Positions 17,265 to 26,267 of a stretch of 42,576 nt of DNA are shown here, piece after piece; position 1 is the stretch's first letter, and the number at the start of each line of letters is the position of its first letter. A model generated the notes under the pieces. The model worked only from the letters and a program-made list of their open reading frames with translations, was not told the origin of the DNA and made no database searches. The position numbers were made by a program, and so were the translations under genes. Source of the DNA: Acetatifactor sp. (GTDB taxonomy: Bacteria; Bacillota; Clostridia; Lachnospirales; Lachnospiraceae). The stretch lies in the NCBI GenBank assembly GCA_022511425.1, contig JAFLRO010000017.1, forward strand, positions 1 to 42,576, written 5' to 3'.

Positions 17265-20200
17265 TTATTCATGCATGGTATAATCTGTATCATTTTTGAT
17301 CAGTTCAATCATTACATCAGCAATCTGCGGGTCAAATTGACTTCCCTTACCTTTTTCCACTTCATTCAGTACTTCTTCCTGTGACAAGAGGCCACGGTAG
17401 CTTCGATTGGAAGTCATCGCATCATATGCATCCGCCACGCCGATGATTCTGGCCAGTTCGGGAATATCTTCACCTGCCAGGTTATCCGGATATCCGCGCC
17501 CGTCATATCTCTCATGATGCCATCTTGCGCCAACGGAGATTTCCGGAATTTCTGTAATCTCTTTTAAGATACTGCCTCCAATAGCCGAATGTGTTTTAAT
17601 TACCGCATACTCCTCATCCGTCAGCTTGGCGGGCTTATTAATGATTTCTTCCGGAATCCCAATCTTTCCAATATCATGCAGCAGCCCTGCATACCGCAGC
17701 CGCTCAAGCTGTTCTCCGCTATATCCCATTTTTTCAGCAATCATACCGGCATACTTGGCAACCCTTGTAGAATGACCATTTGTGTAAGAATCCTTTGCAT
17801 CAATTGCGTTAGCCAAAGATTGCACCATCTGCAGGGATAAACGTTCTACGCTTTGGCGTCTGTCCTCTGCAAGCGCTGTCTGCTTCTTCACTTCCTCCTG
17901 CAGATTCTTTTTCAGATAATCCAATTCCAGTATTCTTCGGATTCTCTGAATCGCCACATTCTTTCTGAAGGGCTTTCTCAGGAAATCTACCGCACCCTCG
18001 TAAAATCCTTGTATTTCCGTATCTTCATCAGCGTCAGATGTCAGGAACACGACTGGTATATCCGCATATTTTTCTGTGGTTTTCAACTGACGGATCACAT
18101 CAATTCCGCCCATATCCGGCATATATACATCCAGCAGAATCAAGTCCGGAATCTTGTTTTCCAGCTGTTCCAATGCCTCTCTGCCAGTGGCTGCCGTATG
18201 TACACAGAAATCTTCGCTCAATAGTTCCGACACCAGACTGAGATTCATGGTGTCATCATCCACTGCCAGAATCAGCGGCTTGTCACTGTCACCGCTCTCT
18301 TCCAACTTTTCACACATAAGCTTTGTCAGATTCATGACCTCCTCCATTGCCACATCTGCCACATATACATCCAACTGCTCCAGCATAGGCCGCATATCAT
18401 CCGGAAGTTCATAGCGCTTCAGTTCTTTCAGTGTACTGTCCGCCTCATCCAGATCAAATACATCCATGGCGTCGTGCAATTTCATAAGCGTTTCCCGGAT
18501 CACCTCCGCAGAAACTCTCTCCTTATCGGTTTCCGCGTCCTTTGCATATTCCGCCAGAATCGGTTTATAACTCCTGTATAATTCCAGAACCGCCGGCGTA
18601 CGCTCCTTAAGCTGCTCCTCTTCCCCTGCATTTCCCAGCTGTTCCATCTCATAAAACAGTCCAGACAATTCCATCGCGCCAATCATTCTTGCGGTATTTT
18701 TCAGCGCATGTACTTCTATGGTATAATCACGAATCATGCCGTCTGCAAGACACTGTTCCACTTTTGCGCTCTTGGGATCGATCAGCTTATAGAAATCGCC
18801 CAACAGGCTTATAAACAGCTTGCGCGAACCACAATTCTTGATGCCCTCCAAGACATCCAGGTTTTCAATAACTGGCAGTTCTTCCTCCTCTTCCATACCT
18901 GCCGCCTGTATCTCGACCGTATTCTCTTTTACAAGCTCTGACCGCAGCCATTTTACAATACATTCGCATATTTCTTTGGTTTGAATGGGTTTAGCCACAA
19001 AGTCGTTCAAACCCTCGTCCTGAAACATCTTTCTGGCCTCGGTAGTGGCATTTGCCGACAGCGCTATGATCGGAAGGGTTTGATAATACTCCCCCTCCAG
19101 CTTCCGCAGCTCATGAGTCGCCTCGATTCCGTCCATGACAGGCATCATGTGATCCATGAATACAATGTCATAATTCCGATTCTGCTTTATCATGTCCACT
19201 GCCTGTTTTCCGTTCATTGCGGTATCGATCTGCATTTGGAGCGGTTCCAAAAGACCCAGGGCAACCTTCAAATTCATCTCGTTGTCATCCACGATCAAGA
19301 TTCTGGCCTCCGGCGCGGTAAAGTTCATACCGCTTTCCGATTTTACTGCCACTCCCTGTAATTCCCTGTTGATCGCCTGGCAGAAGCTTAAGCTGTATAA
19401 CGGTTTGTTCAGGATGATCGCGCCATCCTCCCCATCAGAGTCCAGCATGGGATTCTTCAGAACATATACCGTACTCTCCCACTTTTTAAATACCTGTTTT
19501 TCCTGTTCTGTAAGCAAAGCAATATTATCTGTAAACACATATTTAGCTGGGGAGTCATTTTCTGAAATTTCTCCGCTATGGATTGCCTGCAGGCCATAGA
19601 CTTGTGCCAGTGTATCCGCCGTTTCCTGTAAGTATGTATTACCAAATCGGAAAAGAATGACACCCTCTTTGTTCTCTTCCTTGATGTCTGCTGCTCTTTT
19701 TGTATCTATGATCTTCTGCCGGATTGTGAAATAAAACTCGCTTCCTTTGTTATACTCGCTTCGTACCTCAATATTGCCACCCATCATTTCAATTAACTGC
19801 TTAGAAATAGAAAGGCCAAGTCCGGTTCCTTCCTTGTATCGGTTTCTTTTTGTATCCACCTGCTGGAAGGACGAGAATATCTTCCCAAGGTCTTCTTCCG
19901 CAATTCCCTGCCCGGTATCCTTCACGGAGAAAAACAATTCAATGCAGTCATTTTCGATGTTCTTCACCTGTATTGTCAGTTTAACGTATCCTTTTTCCGT
20001 AAACTTAATTGCGTTGTTCACTATATTGATAACGACTTGCCGGATCCTAAGTTCATCACCATACAGTTTAGCCGGAAGTTCGCTATCTACATCAAATAAC
20101 AGTTCCACATCCTTGTTTCCTATCCGGTTCAAAAAGATCATTCCCAGGTCGCTCAGCATGGACATGGGCTCATATTGATCCTCGGTGAGGTCCAGCTTTC

Positions 20201-21431
20201 CTGACTCAATCTTGGAAAAATCAAGGATGTCATTGATGATCTTGAGAAGCGCATTGCCGGAATTCTGGATATTGTACAAATATCCTCTCTCCTGCTCCGG
20301 CAGCTGACTGCGTAGCAATATCTCTGTCATTCCCACAATGGCATTCATGGGGGTCCTGATCTCATGGGACATATTTGACATAAAAACTGATTTTGCCTGG
20401 TTTGCATCTTCTGCATTTTGCTTTTCTATCTGTAATTCCTGCATGAGGTTATGAAGTTTTGTAACATCCATCAGCACAAGGCTATAGCCTTGTATTCCCT
20501 CTTTATTTTCAATGGATACAATCTGCTTCTCGTAATACCTTCCATTGATTATCTCTTCCTCCGAGTCTCTTACCATGAGCTGATGCAATTCCTCGGATAT
20601 TCTCTCATTCCTCCTCTGGTGCTTTAATTCCTTGAACAGCCGTCTTGCACCGGCATTCGCTTCCAGAAAGCCAAAGGAACTGTCCACGATAACAAATGCG
20701 CCGGCTATATGCTCGAAGACCCATTCACGCCCTCTGTCCGTAACACTGAACATTTCTCCGTGCATTACACCTAATATGATAAACAGGATAGAAAATGAAC
20801 TCAATATTGGAACGATATCATAATCAAATTCACACACCAGCATAAGAATCAGGGACAACATCACTACAAACTGCGCCCCTGCAAGCCTTGCAATATTATG
20901 CCTCTCTTTCTGCGAAGCCACTTTAAACATCTTAACATTGGTATAAATAATACCGTACAGCAAAAACATACAGACACAACAGTACCTGACCACATACAAA
21001 GGTCCCTGGGGCAGGTTTACCCTCACAATCCCTATATTGTCGGGTATTTCAAATGATAAGTCTTTCAGAAACAGCTGCATTTTCATAAATCCTTGCAGAC
21101 TTATGAAGTTAAACACCTCAAACAATCCCCACAGGCACATCAGCCAATGGATATATCTGATCTTAAAATAAGAAATAATAAACAGCACAAAAAACAGATA
21201 AAAAATGATGTTTCCGGTATACTCGATATTGTACGCAAACTCTGCCAGATCCGGAGAGCTTGCTCTCAGCAGCAGACTATAACCTCCGTTCATGATGAGA
21301 CAGCCAAAGTTAGTCAACATCAGATACATAGTTGTTTTGCTCTGTTCTTTCTGAATCAGTACAATAATTCCCTCCAGCGGAATAAGTATACTGATTGTTT
21401 GTATCACCATGAGTATCCCATTAATCTGCAT
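17265..21431 (-). CDS. Hybrid sensor kinase with two receivers, HPt and HD-GYP domain
   Basis: 1388 residues. In order: seven-helix membrane sensor (1-225), PAS-like segment (235-325), HisKA with SHEIRTP (His356), ATPase (455-570; NNAIKF, DTGQGI, GTGLGLSI), degenerate receiver-like stretch (590-690), receiver 1 (710-830, Asp760 in VFMDHMMP), HPt (860-965, His908 in VHALKNTARMIGA), receiver 2 (1052-1170, Asp1101 in LLDVYMPD), and HD-GYP (1190-1388) with LLHDIGKIGIPEE (His1252, Asp1253) and HHERYDGRGYP. HD-GYP domains hydrolyse cyclic di-GMP and all core motifs are intact. A full phosphorelay thus seems to drive a c-di-GMP phosphodiesterase in one protein. It heads an operon with the double-receiver protein, GH3 and RhaD. 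Promoter at 21489-21517. Confidence 0.93.
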   Translation of the reverse strand: MQINGILMVIQTISILIPLEGIIVLIQKEQSKTTMYLMLTNFGCLIMNGGYSLLLRASSPDLAEFAYNIEYTGNIIFYLFFVLFIISYFKIRYIHWLMCLWGLFEVFNFISLQGFMKMQLFLKDLSFEIPDNIGIVRVNLPQGPLYVVRYCCVCMFLLYGIIYTNVKMFKVASQKERHNIARLAGAQFVVMLSLILMLVCEFDYDIVPILSSFSILFIILGVMHGEMFSVTDRGREWVFEHIAGAFVIVDSSFGFLEANAGARRLFKELKHQRRNERISEELHQLMVRDSEEEIINGRYYEKQIVSIENKEGIQGYSLVLMDVTKLHNLMQELQIEKQNAEDANQAKSVFMSNMSHEIRTPMNAIVGMTEILLRSQLPEQERGYLYNIQNSGNALLKIINDILDFSKIESGKLDLTEDQYEPMSMLSDLGMIFLNRIGNKDVELLFDVDSELPAKLYGDELRIRQVVINIVNNAIKFTEKGYVKLTIQVKNIENDCIELFFSVKDTGQGIAEEDLGKIFSSFQQVDTKRNRYKEGTGLGLSISKQLIEMMGGNIEVRSEYNKGSEFYFTIRQKIIDTKRAADIKEENKEGVILFRFGNTYLQETADTLAQVYGLQAIHSGEISENDSPAKYVFTDNIALLTEQEKQVFKKWESTVYVLKNPMLDSDGEDGAIILNKPLYSLSFCQAINRELQGVAVKSESGMNFTAPEARILIVDDNEMNLKVALGLLEPLQMQIDTAMNGKQAVDMIKQNRNYDIVFMDHMMPVMDGIEATHELRKLEGEYYQTLPIIALSANATTEARKMFQDEGLNDFVAKPIQTKEICECIVKWLRSELVKENTVEIQAAGMEEEEELPVIENLDVLEGIKNCGSRKLFISLLGDFYKLIDPKSAKVEQCLADGMIRDYTIEVHALKNTARMIGAMELSGLFYEMEQLGNAGEEEQLKERTPAVLELYRSYKPILAEYAKDAETDKERVSAEVIRETLMKLHDAMDVFDLDEADSTLKELKRYELPDDMRPMLEQLDVYVADVAMEEVMNLTKLMCEKLEESGDSDKPLILAVDDDTMNLSLVSELLSEDFCVHTAATGREALEQLENKIPDLILLDVYMPDMGGIDVIRQLKTTEKYADIPVVFLTSDADEDTEIQGFYEGAVDFLRKPFRKNVAIQRIRRILELDYLKKNLQEEVKKQTALAEDRRQSVERLSLQMVQSLANAIDAKDSYTNGHSTRVAKYAGMIAEKMGYSGEQLERLRYAGLLHDIGKIGIPEEIINKPAKLTDEEYAVIKTHSAIGGSILKEITEIPEISVGARWHHERYDGRGYPDNLAGEDIPELARIIGVADAYDAMTSNRSYRGLLSQEEVLNEVEKGKGSQFDPQIADVMIELIKNDTDYTMHE

Positions 21432-21488
21432 GGTCAGTCATCCTTTCCCTATCATTTCTTCAGCTATGCAATGTACTTATATTCCTGT

Positions 21489-21517
21489 ATTATAAACCAT
21501 TTGGATAATAATTACAA
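21489..21517 (-). promoter_or_regulatory. Sigma-A promoter of the sensor kinase operon
   Basis: On the minus strand TTGTAA (21517-21512), 17 nt, and TATAAT (21494-21489). The leader to the ATG at 21431 is about 50 nt. The divergent PadR promoter lies only about 11 bp away, so the two could influence each other. Confidence 0.65.
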
Positions 21518-21527
21518 TTAAAAGCTG

Positions 21528-21583
21528 TTGACATTCTCGATATTCGAGAATATAATGAGTTTACAGTATCTCGATAATCGAGA
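21528..21583 (+). promoter_or_regulatory. Consensus padR promoter carrying two PadR-type operators
   Basis: TTGACA (21528-21533), exactly 17 nt, and TATAAT (21551-21556) form a perfect consensus promoter. The spacer is itself a palindrome, ATTCTCGATATTCGAGAAT at 21533-21551. A second copy, TCTCGATAATCGAGA, lies at 21569-21583 just past the start site. Both match the TCTCGAT-A-TCGAGA type of site seen upstream of PadR genes. Bound repressor would block polymerase completely, so strong autorepression is inferred. Confidence 0.82.
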
Positions 21584-21598
21584 ATAGGAGGGGATGAC

Positions 21599-21922
21599 AT
21601 GCCGCGGTTAAAGTTTCATACACTTACAGAGCAAATGTTTTATACGCTGTTGTGCTTGAAAAACGAGTGCTATGGCATGGATATTTTAGACGCAGTTCCG
21701 TCTATGACAAATCAGCGTGTGAATATCGGCTCAGGAACCCTTTACACTTTATTGGAACAGTTTTTAGACGCCGGAATGATACAGCAGACAAAGGTTGAGG
21801 GCAGGCGGCGCAGTTATATCCTCACAGAAAAAGGAAGAGAGATACTGGAGAACGAGTACCAGCGGATTTGTGCCCAGGCTTCGGACTATCGTGCGATTTT
21901 CGGAGAGGAGGAAGTAAAATGA
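21599..21922 (+). CDS. PadR family transcriptional regulator
   Basis: 107 residues, the size of the short PadR subfamily (winged helix plus one dimerisation helix). Motifs: LTEQMFYTLLCLKNECYGMD, the wing-preceding NIGSGTLYTLLEQFLDAGMI and GRRRSYILTEKGREIL. AGGAGGGG lies 5 nt before the ATG. Its stop overlaps the start of the DUF2812 gene in ATGA, the usual regulator/membrane-protein arrangement for this subfamily. Two palindromes in its own promoter indicate autoregulation. Confidence 0.93.
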   Translation: MPRLKFHTLTEQMFYTLLCLKNECYGMDILDAVPSMTNQRVNIGSGTLYTLLEQFLDAGMIQQTKVEGRRRSYILTEKGREILENEYQRICAQASDYRAIFGEEEVK

Positions 21923-23274
21923 AAAATACAAAACGCAGGTTTGAAACGTTCTCATTTTTTGAATATACGGATATTACCCGGCATCTGACGAAGATGGCCA
22001 AAAAGGGATGGCTTCTGGAAAAAATCTCAAATCTTGGCTGGAGATATCGCCGGATGGAGCCAAAAAATCTGTCGTTTTTTGTTGCTTACTTCCCTAGATC
22101 CTCTGCCTATGATCCGGAACCCACGGAAGAGCAAAAAACATATCACGAATTTTGTGCCCATACCGGCTGGAAGCTTGCCGCTGCAAATGCCCAAATGCAT
22201 ATATTCTATAATGAGCAGGAAAATCCCACACCCATCGAAACCGATCCCGTACTTAAAATAGAGGCGGTCCATTCCGCTGCTCAAATGAGCTATCTGCCCA
22301 CTTACTTTGTTTTTCTCTTGATAGCGATCGTGGAATGCGTACGGTTCGGTTTGAAACTTAAGGAAGACCTGATATGGAATCTTTCCAGCACGGCATACCT
22401 GTTTACAAGTTTTGCCTGGCTTATCCTTTTGATTCATTGCACCGTAGAATTGGGTGGGTATTTTATCTGGTACGCAAGGGCAAGAAAAGCAGCCCTCCTA
22501 GGCGAGTTTGCAGAAGCTTCCAACTATTCCCGCAGACATAAAATCCTGCTGGTTGCTGCCCAGCTCGCCTTTGTTTATTGGTTTGTTACTTTTATTTTAC
22601 TGGGCGATGCATTTACACGGACAGCCGGCCTTCTCATACTGGTATACATTGTTGGACTGGTGGTCATTGTAAACGGAATAAAAGAGTTGCTGAAACGTAA
22701 AAAAGCAGCGAGAGGAACAAACCGCAAAACTACTGTCATTCTCAGCTTTATAATTGCTTTTTCCCTGATGGGCGCAATCAGATTCGGTTTGAGTCAGGCA
22801 TCCGAAAACGGTCTCTTTGATCGTAGAGAAGAAACGGTGCCCTTGACGGTAGGGGATTTATTTGACATCGAATATGATGGGTATCACAAAAACGTAAGCA
22901 GCGACGAATCTTTGCTGCTGGATCGGTTCTTTTTGTGGCAGTTCCCGCCATATAACGCAGAAAATTACGCACAAATGCCGGAGTTAAAATATACGGTAGC
23001 AGAGCCTAAACTTCCATTTGTCTATGAGATTTGCAAAAATACTCTGCTGAATAAAAGGGTGGATGATCTTAACGGAGCGGGATATGCCAACGGCTACCTG
23101 TCTATTGACCCGGAACCCTGGCAGGCCGTCGAAGTATACCGTGTCCATTGGAAGAGAGGATTTCTTAACAAATATCTGCTGTGCTACAAAACACGAATGG
23201 TAGAGATATCCTTTTCCTGGGAGCCAACGCCGGAGCAAATAGAAATCATTGCCGACATATTCTCCGGTGAATAG
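21919..23274 (+). CDS. DUF2812 domain membrane protein
   Basis: 451 residues from the ATG at 21919, which overlaps the padR stop by 4 nt and follows GGAGAGGAGG. The N-terminal 110 residues are DUF2812 (FEYTDITRHLTKMAKKGWLL, WRYRRMEP, FFVAYFPRSSAYDPEP). Five or so membrane segments lie between about residues 130 and 310 (YFVFLLIAIVECVRF; HKILLVAAQLAFVYWFVTFI), then an extracytoplasmic C-terminal region. The function of DUF2812 is unknown; members are nearly always paired with a PadR regulator, as here, which suggests response to membrane stress or a small molecule. Confidence 0.88.
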   Translation: MKNTKRRFETFSFFEYTDITRHLTKMAKKGWLLEKISNLGWRYRRMEPKNLSFFVAYFPRSSAYDPEPTEEQKTYHEFCAHTGWKLAAANAQMHIFYNEQENPTPIETDPVLKIEAVHSAAQMSYLPTYFVFLLIAIVECVRFGLKLKEDLIWNLSSTAYLFTSFAWLILLIHCTVELGGYFIWYARARKAALLGEFAEASNYSRRHKILLVAAQLAFVYWFVTFILLGDAFTRTAGLLILVYIVGLVVIVNGIKELLKRKKAARGTNRKTTVILSFIIAFSLMGAIRFGLSQASENGLFDRREETVPLTVGDLFDIEYDGYHKNVSSDESLLLDRFFLWQFPPYNAENYAQMPELKYTVAEPKLPFVYEICKNTLLNKRVDDLNGAGYANGYLSIDPEPWQAVEVYRVHWKRGFLNKYLLCYKTRMVEISFSWEPTPEQIEIIADIFSGE

Positions 23275-23308
23275 CAAATTCCCAAGCGGCTATCTCATCT
23301 TCTAAACC

Positions 23309-23340
23309 GGAAACGGCATGGTCGAAGCCATGCCGTTTCC
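23309..23340. terminator. Hairpin between convergent DUF2812 and blaI genes
   Basis: GGAAACGGCATGG (23309-23321) pairs perfectly with CCATGCCGTTTCC (23328-23340) around the loop TCGAAG. Neither side has a clear T-tract, yet the 13-bp stem sits exactly between convergent genes, so a two-way terminator is the likely role. Confidence 0.6.
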
Positions 23341-23357
23341 TGCAAAATATAATAGTT

Positions 23358-23735
23358 CTACTGCTCTTTCTTTTCCAATGTATCCAGGTACTCTCTCAAC
23401 TCCCTGATATCCTTTTTAGACATTTGTTTTCCCTGATACAGGGAGGCCACAAAGTCCTTGGCGGACTTGTTGAACAGCCTTTCCAGTACAGAAGTCCCTT
23501 CCGTGACCTTATATTCATCCTCGGATATCAAAGCTGTGTAATAATTGGTACGTGTCGTCCTGTCGCAGTAAACCGCCCCCTTGGCCGCCATCCGCGCCAA
23601 CACTGTCATCAGGCTCGCCAGTTTCCAGTTTCGGTTATCTCCCATTTCTTCCAACAATTGATTAGATGTCCTAGGTTCTTCATGTTTCCAAAGCACCTGC
23701 ATAATTTCAAATTCCGATTCTGATAATTTTTTCAT
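23358..23735 (-). CDS. blaI: BlaI/MecI/CopY family repressor
   Basis: 125 residues. Winged helix from the N-terminus (KLSESEFEIMQVLWKHEEPR, WKLASLMTVLARMAAKGAVY), then the region where BlaI is cut by its partner protease and a C-terminal dimerisation part (LFNKSAKDFVASLYQG). AGGAGG precedes the ATG. It lies 44 nt after the M56 peptidase gene on the same strand, reversed relative to the classical blaI-blaR1 order. The target genes are unknown; no beta-lactamase is in the window. Confidence 0.9.
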   Translation of the reverse strand: MKKLSESEFEIMQVLWKHEEPRTSNQLLEEMGDNRNWKLASLMTVLARMAAKGAVYCDRTTRTNYYTALISEDEYKVTEGTSVLERLFNKSAKDFVASLYQGKQMSKKDIRELREYLDTLEKKEQ

Positions 23736-23779
23736 GTCCTTCCTCCTGTTATAGACTATTTCAACCCATATTTCATGAT

Positions 23780-25456
23780 CTATTGCAGATAAAAGTAATT
23801 GTTCACAAGTAATTCCTCTCTCTTATCTTCTGTGAGGTATCCGGTAACTGTAAACATATCTTCAATATACCAACCGCCATCCTGCAACGAACAATCGATA
23901 CATTGCACTGTATCGTCATCAAGAACCTCCAGATCCAACGCGATCAGGCGAAGCAGATGTTTTCCGTTTTCCTCAATCACGGTGGCATCCAGACAGGCAA
24001 TATCATCAAATGTTCCCGGCTGATCCATATCAATGGACGAATTCTGAATGAATCTATTGGAATATTCCTGCCACATAAGATCCTCCGACTCTTTGCCCTC
24101 CACTACATGCAATACACTGACAGGACCTACACAGTGCATTCCAAAAGAAATCCTCATCAGCACAATATCCGCTGCTCCATTTCCGCTTAGATCACCGGAA
24201 ACCAGATAGGAGGAAGCCCATAGCTCCTCACGATAAGAAAATTGTGCGAATCTGCCGTCCGCGGTGACTAAATCCACGTTTGTTATTAACACATCATTAT
24301 TATCGTACACCGTGACTCTGTCAGTCAGGCCATCCCCTGTCACATCCGTACGCAGTTCGATACCGCAGTCAATTGCGATTCCGCTCTTTGCATATACGGT
24401 CCGACCTGTTTCGAACCCAATCATCCCACTTACCACTATTAACAGCGCTACTATAATACATGCTGCTGCCTTACCGCTTTTCTTTTGCATATTAAAGATA
24501 TTCCGGAACCGTTTCTTTATAAACTTCACTCCCGGCACATAACTGGTAGAAAGAGCAGACCTGCCTGCTCCACCTGTGCTGATGCAGGACATCAGGACTT
24601 CACTGTACTCATTTCGTTCTTCATTAGTGGCCGCTGACAGTACTTTTTCATCACATTCCAATTCCATTTCCTGATAAACCATTGCTCTCATAAACCAGAC
24701 AAGTGGGTTGAACCAGTGAATAGAATTTATAATCACAAATACTGCTTTCAACTGAGTATCTTTATTTGCGCAGTGAATCAACTCATGCTTGATAATATAC
24801 TGAAGATCCTTCTCCTGATAATCCACATCGGGCAGAACAATAATATTGTTTAGAAATCCCATCGTAAAAGGTCCTGTTCGCACATCCTTTATCATGCGGA
24901 CCTGAGGAACTTTCTTAAGGCCCAATTCTTTGGACATCCTGATAGTAGCGGCCACAATGCTTTTATTAGTGCAATTCTCACTTTCCTTCATCATCTTATG
25001 ACTGAAGACGAGGTGGCTCAACAAATAATATAATAATGTAACTATACTGCCACAGCTCCATAAAATAAGCAATATGTCCTGAGATGTAAACAATCGGCTA
25101 TTAATGCCGGCATCCATATAACTTCCGTCATGACCTGGTTCTTTGTCAAAAATCGTTCCGCCGGTAAGCCCTTCACTCCCCACCACTGAACCATTTATAA
25201 TGGCATTGTTTTCAACATCCGTTGTCTGCCTATTCTCTCTTTCTCCCAGAACATAAACCGGTACTTGTACCGTAAATAGCTGCGAAATGAACAATGAACT
25301 GACAGGAATGCACAACCGTAACGCAATCAAAAACCAAATGATTTTCTTGTATTTTGCCCAATATCTCTGCCCACACAGCTGTGATGCAAAAGAGAACAAT
25401 ATAATACAAATCCCTCCCGCAACTGATGCCTCTAATAAACCCATCCATGAAATCAT
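23780..25456 (-). CDS. M56 (BlaR1-like) membrane metallopeptidase with VCBS-like sensor tail
   Basis: 558 residues. Membrane helices near residues 5-25, 37-58 and 127-150; zinc protease site HELIH at 224-228 with a downstream LECDEKVLSAA; a further helix at about 333-350 (AAACIIVALLIVVSGMIGF). The extracellular tail (353-558) is not the penicillin-binding sensor of BlaR1. It carries acidic repeats DVTGDGLTDRVTVY and GDLSGNGAADIVLM, like VCBS/FG-GAP calcium-type repeats. In BlaR1 systems ligand binding outside activates the protease, which inactivates BlaI. The same logic is inferred here with an unknown signal. It follows the OmpR-like gene after 41 nt, with AAGGGAG before the ATG. Confidence 0.88.
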   Translation of the reverse strand: MISWMGLLEASVAGGICIILFSFASQLCGQRYWAKYKKIIWFLIALRLCIPVSSLFISQLFTVQVPVYVLGERENRQTTDVENNAIINGSVVGSEGLTGGTIFDKEPGHDGSYMDAGINSRLFTSQDILLILWSCGSIVTLLYYLLSHLVFSHKMMKESENCTNKSIVAATIRMSKELGLKKVPQVRMIKDVRTGPFTMGFLNNIIVLPDVDYQEKDLQYIIKHELIHCANKDTQLKAVFVIINSIHWFNPLVWFMRAMVYQEMELECDEKVLSAATNEERNEYSEVLMSCISTGGAGRSALSTSYVPGVKFIKKRFRNIFNMQKKSGKAAACIIVALLIVVSGMIGFETGRTVYAKSGIAIDCGIELRTDVTGDGLTDRVTVYDNNDVLITNVDLVTADGRFAQFSYREELWASSYLVSGDLSGNGAADIVLMRISFGMHCVGPVSVLHVVEGKESEDLMWQEYSNRFIQNSSIDMDQPGTFDDIACLDATVIEENGKHLLRLIALDLEVLDDDTVQCIDCSLQDGGWYIEDMFTVTGYLTEDKREELLVNNYFYLQ

Positions 25457-25497
25457 AATGCTTCTCCCTTCTGTTTTATATCAAAACTTTTGAATTC

Positions 25498-26196
25498 CTA
25501 TCCCACCTTATATCCGCTTCCCCATACCGCTTTGAGATACTGGGGCTTCTTTGGGTTGCTCTCGATTTTCTCCCGGATATGGCAGATATGCACTGCCACG
25601 GTATTGTCCACACCCACCGCCTTCATGTGCCAGATTGCCTCGTAGATTTGGGAAATGGATATCACCTTTCCCTTTTCCTGGACCAGGAGCTTCAGTATCT
25701 TGTATTCGATAGGTGTCAGGTTCACACTTCTGCCCTCTACCATGACGATCCTGTATCTGTCATCCACCAACAGCTCTCCTACTTGATAGATCTTATCCAT
25801 TTTGCGAAACACATTGGAAAGCTGTGAATAACGCCTAAGCTGGGCTTGGATTCTTGCCAATATTTCTAACGGACTGCAGCTTGTCGAAATATAATCGTCT
25901 GCACCTGCATTCAACGTGATGATCTTAGTACTTTCATTTTCCTCATCCGAAATGACAATGATGGATACGCAGCTTTTCTTTCTAATCTCAGATAACAATT
26001 CCAGTTCATCCAGCAATTCTCTCTGCCCTTCTTGCATTTCCACAATGACTAACTGAATATCATTTTGATCAAGATAATCATATAATTTTTGTTTTTCTTC
26101 CGTAAACTGTACTATCACTTCTTCCCTTTTTAAAATGGGTGCAAGCTCTCTCATGATCTTACTCTTTGCATGATACACTAATACGCTTCCTTCCAT
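25498..26196 (-). CDS. OmpR/PhoB-type DNA-binding protein with degenerate receiver
   Basis: About 232 residues from the ATG at 26196 (GGAGGG upstream); a TTG 30 nt earlier is less likely. The first 120 residues keep the receiver outline (IIVISDEEN, LNAGADDYIS) but have lost its chemistry: the acidic pair after strand 1 reads VLVYHAKSK, and the phospho-acceptor Asp is replaced by Glu in LVIVEMQEG. The C-terminal 100 residues are an intact winged helix (VNLTPIEYKILKLL, VDNTVAVHICHIREKI, AVWGSGYKV). Phosphorylation-independent action is therefore inferred, and no kinase gene is adjacent. It leads the cluster with M56 and BlaI. Two palindromes lie in its leader. Confidence 0.88.
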   Translation of the reverse strand: MEGSVLVYHAKSKIMRELAPILKREEVIVQFTEEKQKLYDYLDQNDIQLVIVEMQEGQRELLDELELLSEIRKKSCVSIIVISDEENESTKIITLNAGADDYISTSCSPLEILARIQAQLRRYSQLSNVFRKMDKIYQVGELLVDDRYRIVMVEGRSVNLTPIEYKILKLLVQEKGKVISISQIYEAIWHMKAVGVDNTVAVHICHIREKIESNPKKPQYLKAVWGSGYKVG

Positions 26197-26223
26197 ATCG
26201 CATTTTCCCTCCCATTTGTTACC

Positions 26224-26247
26224 CAAACAATATCCGGATATTGTTTG
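26224..26247. promoter_or_regulatory. 24-bp perfect palindrome in the leader of the OmpR-like gene
   Basis: The half-site CAAACAATATCC is followed directly by its exact reverse complement GGATATTGTTTG. It lies 27 nt before the ATG at 26196, downstream of the promoter. It could be an operator or an RNA stem controlling translation. Confidence 0.6.
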
Positions 26248-26267
26248 TTGCTCCTCAGGACTGTCCC

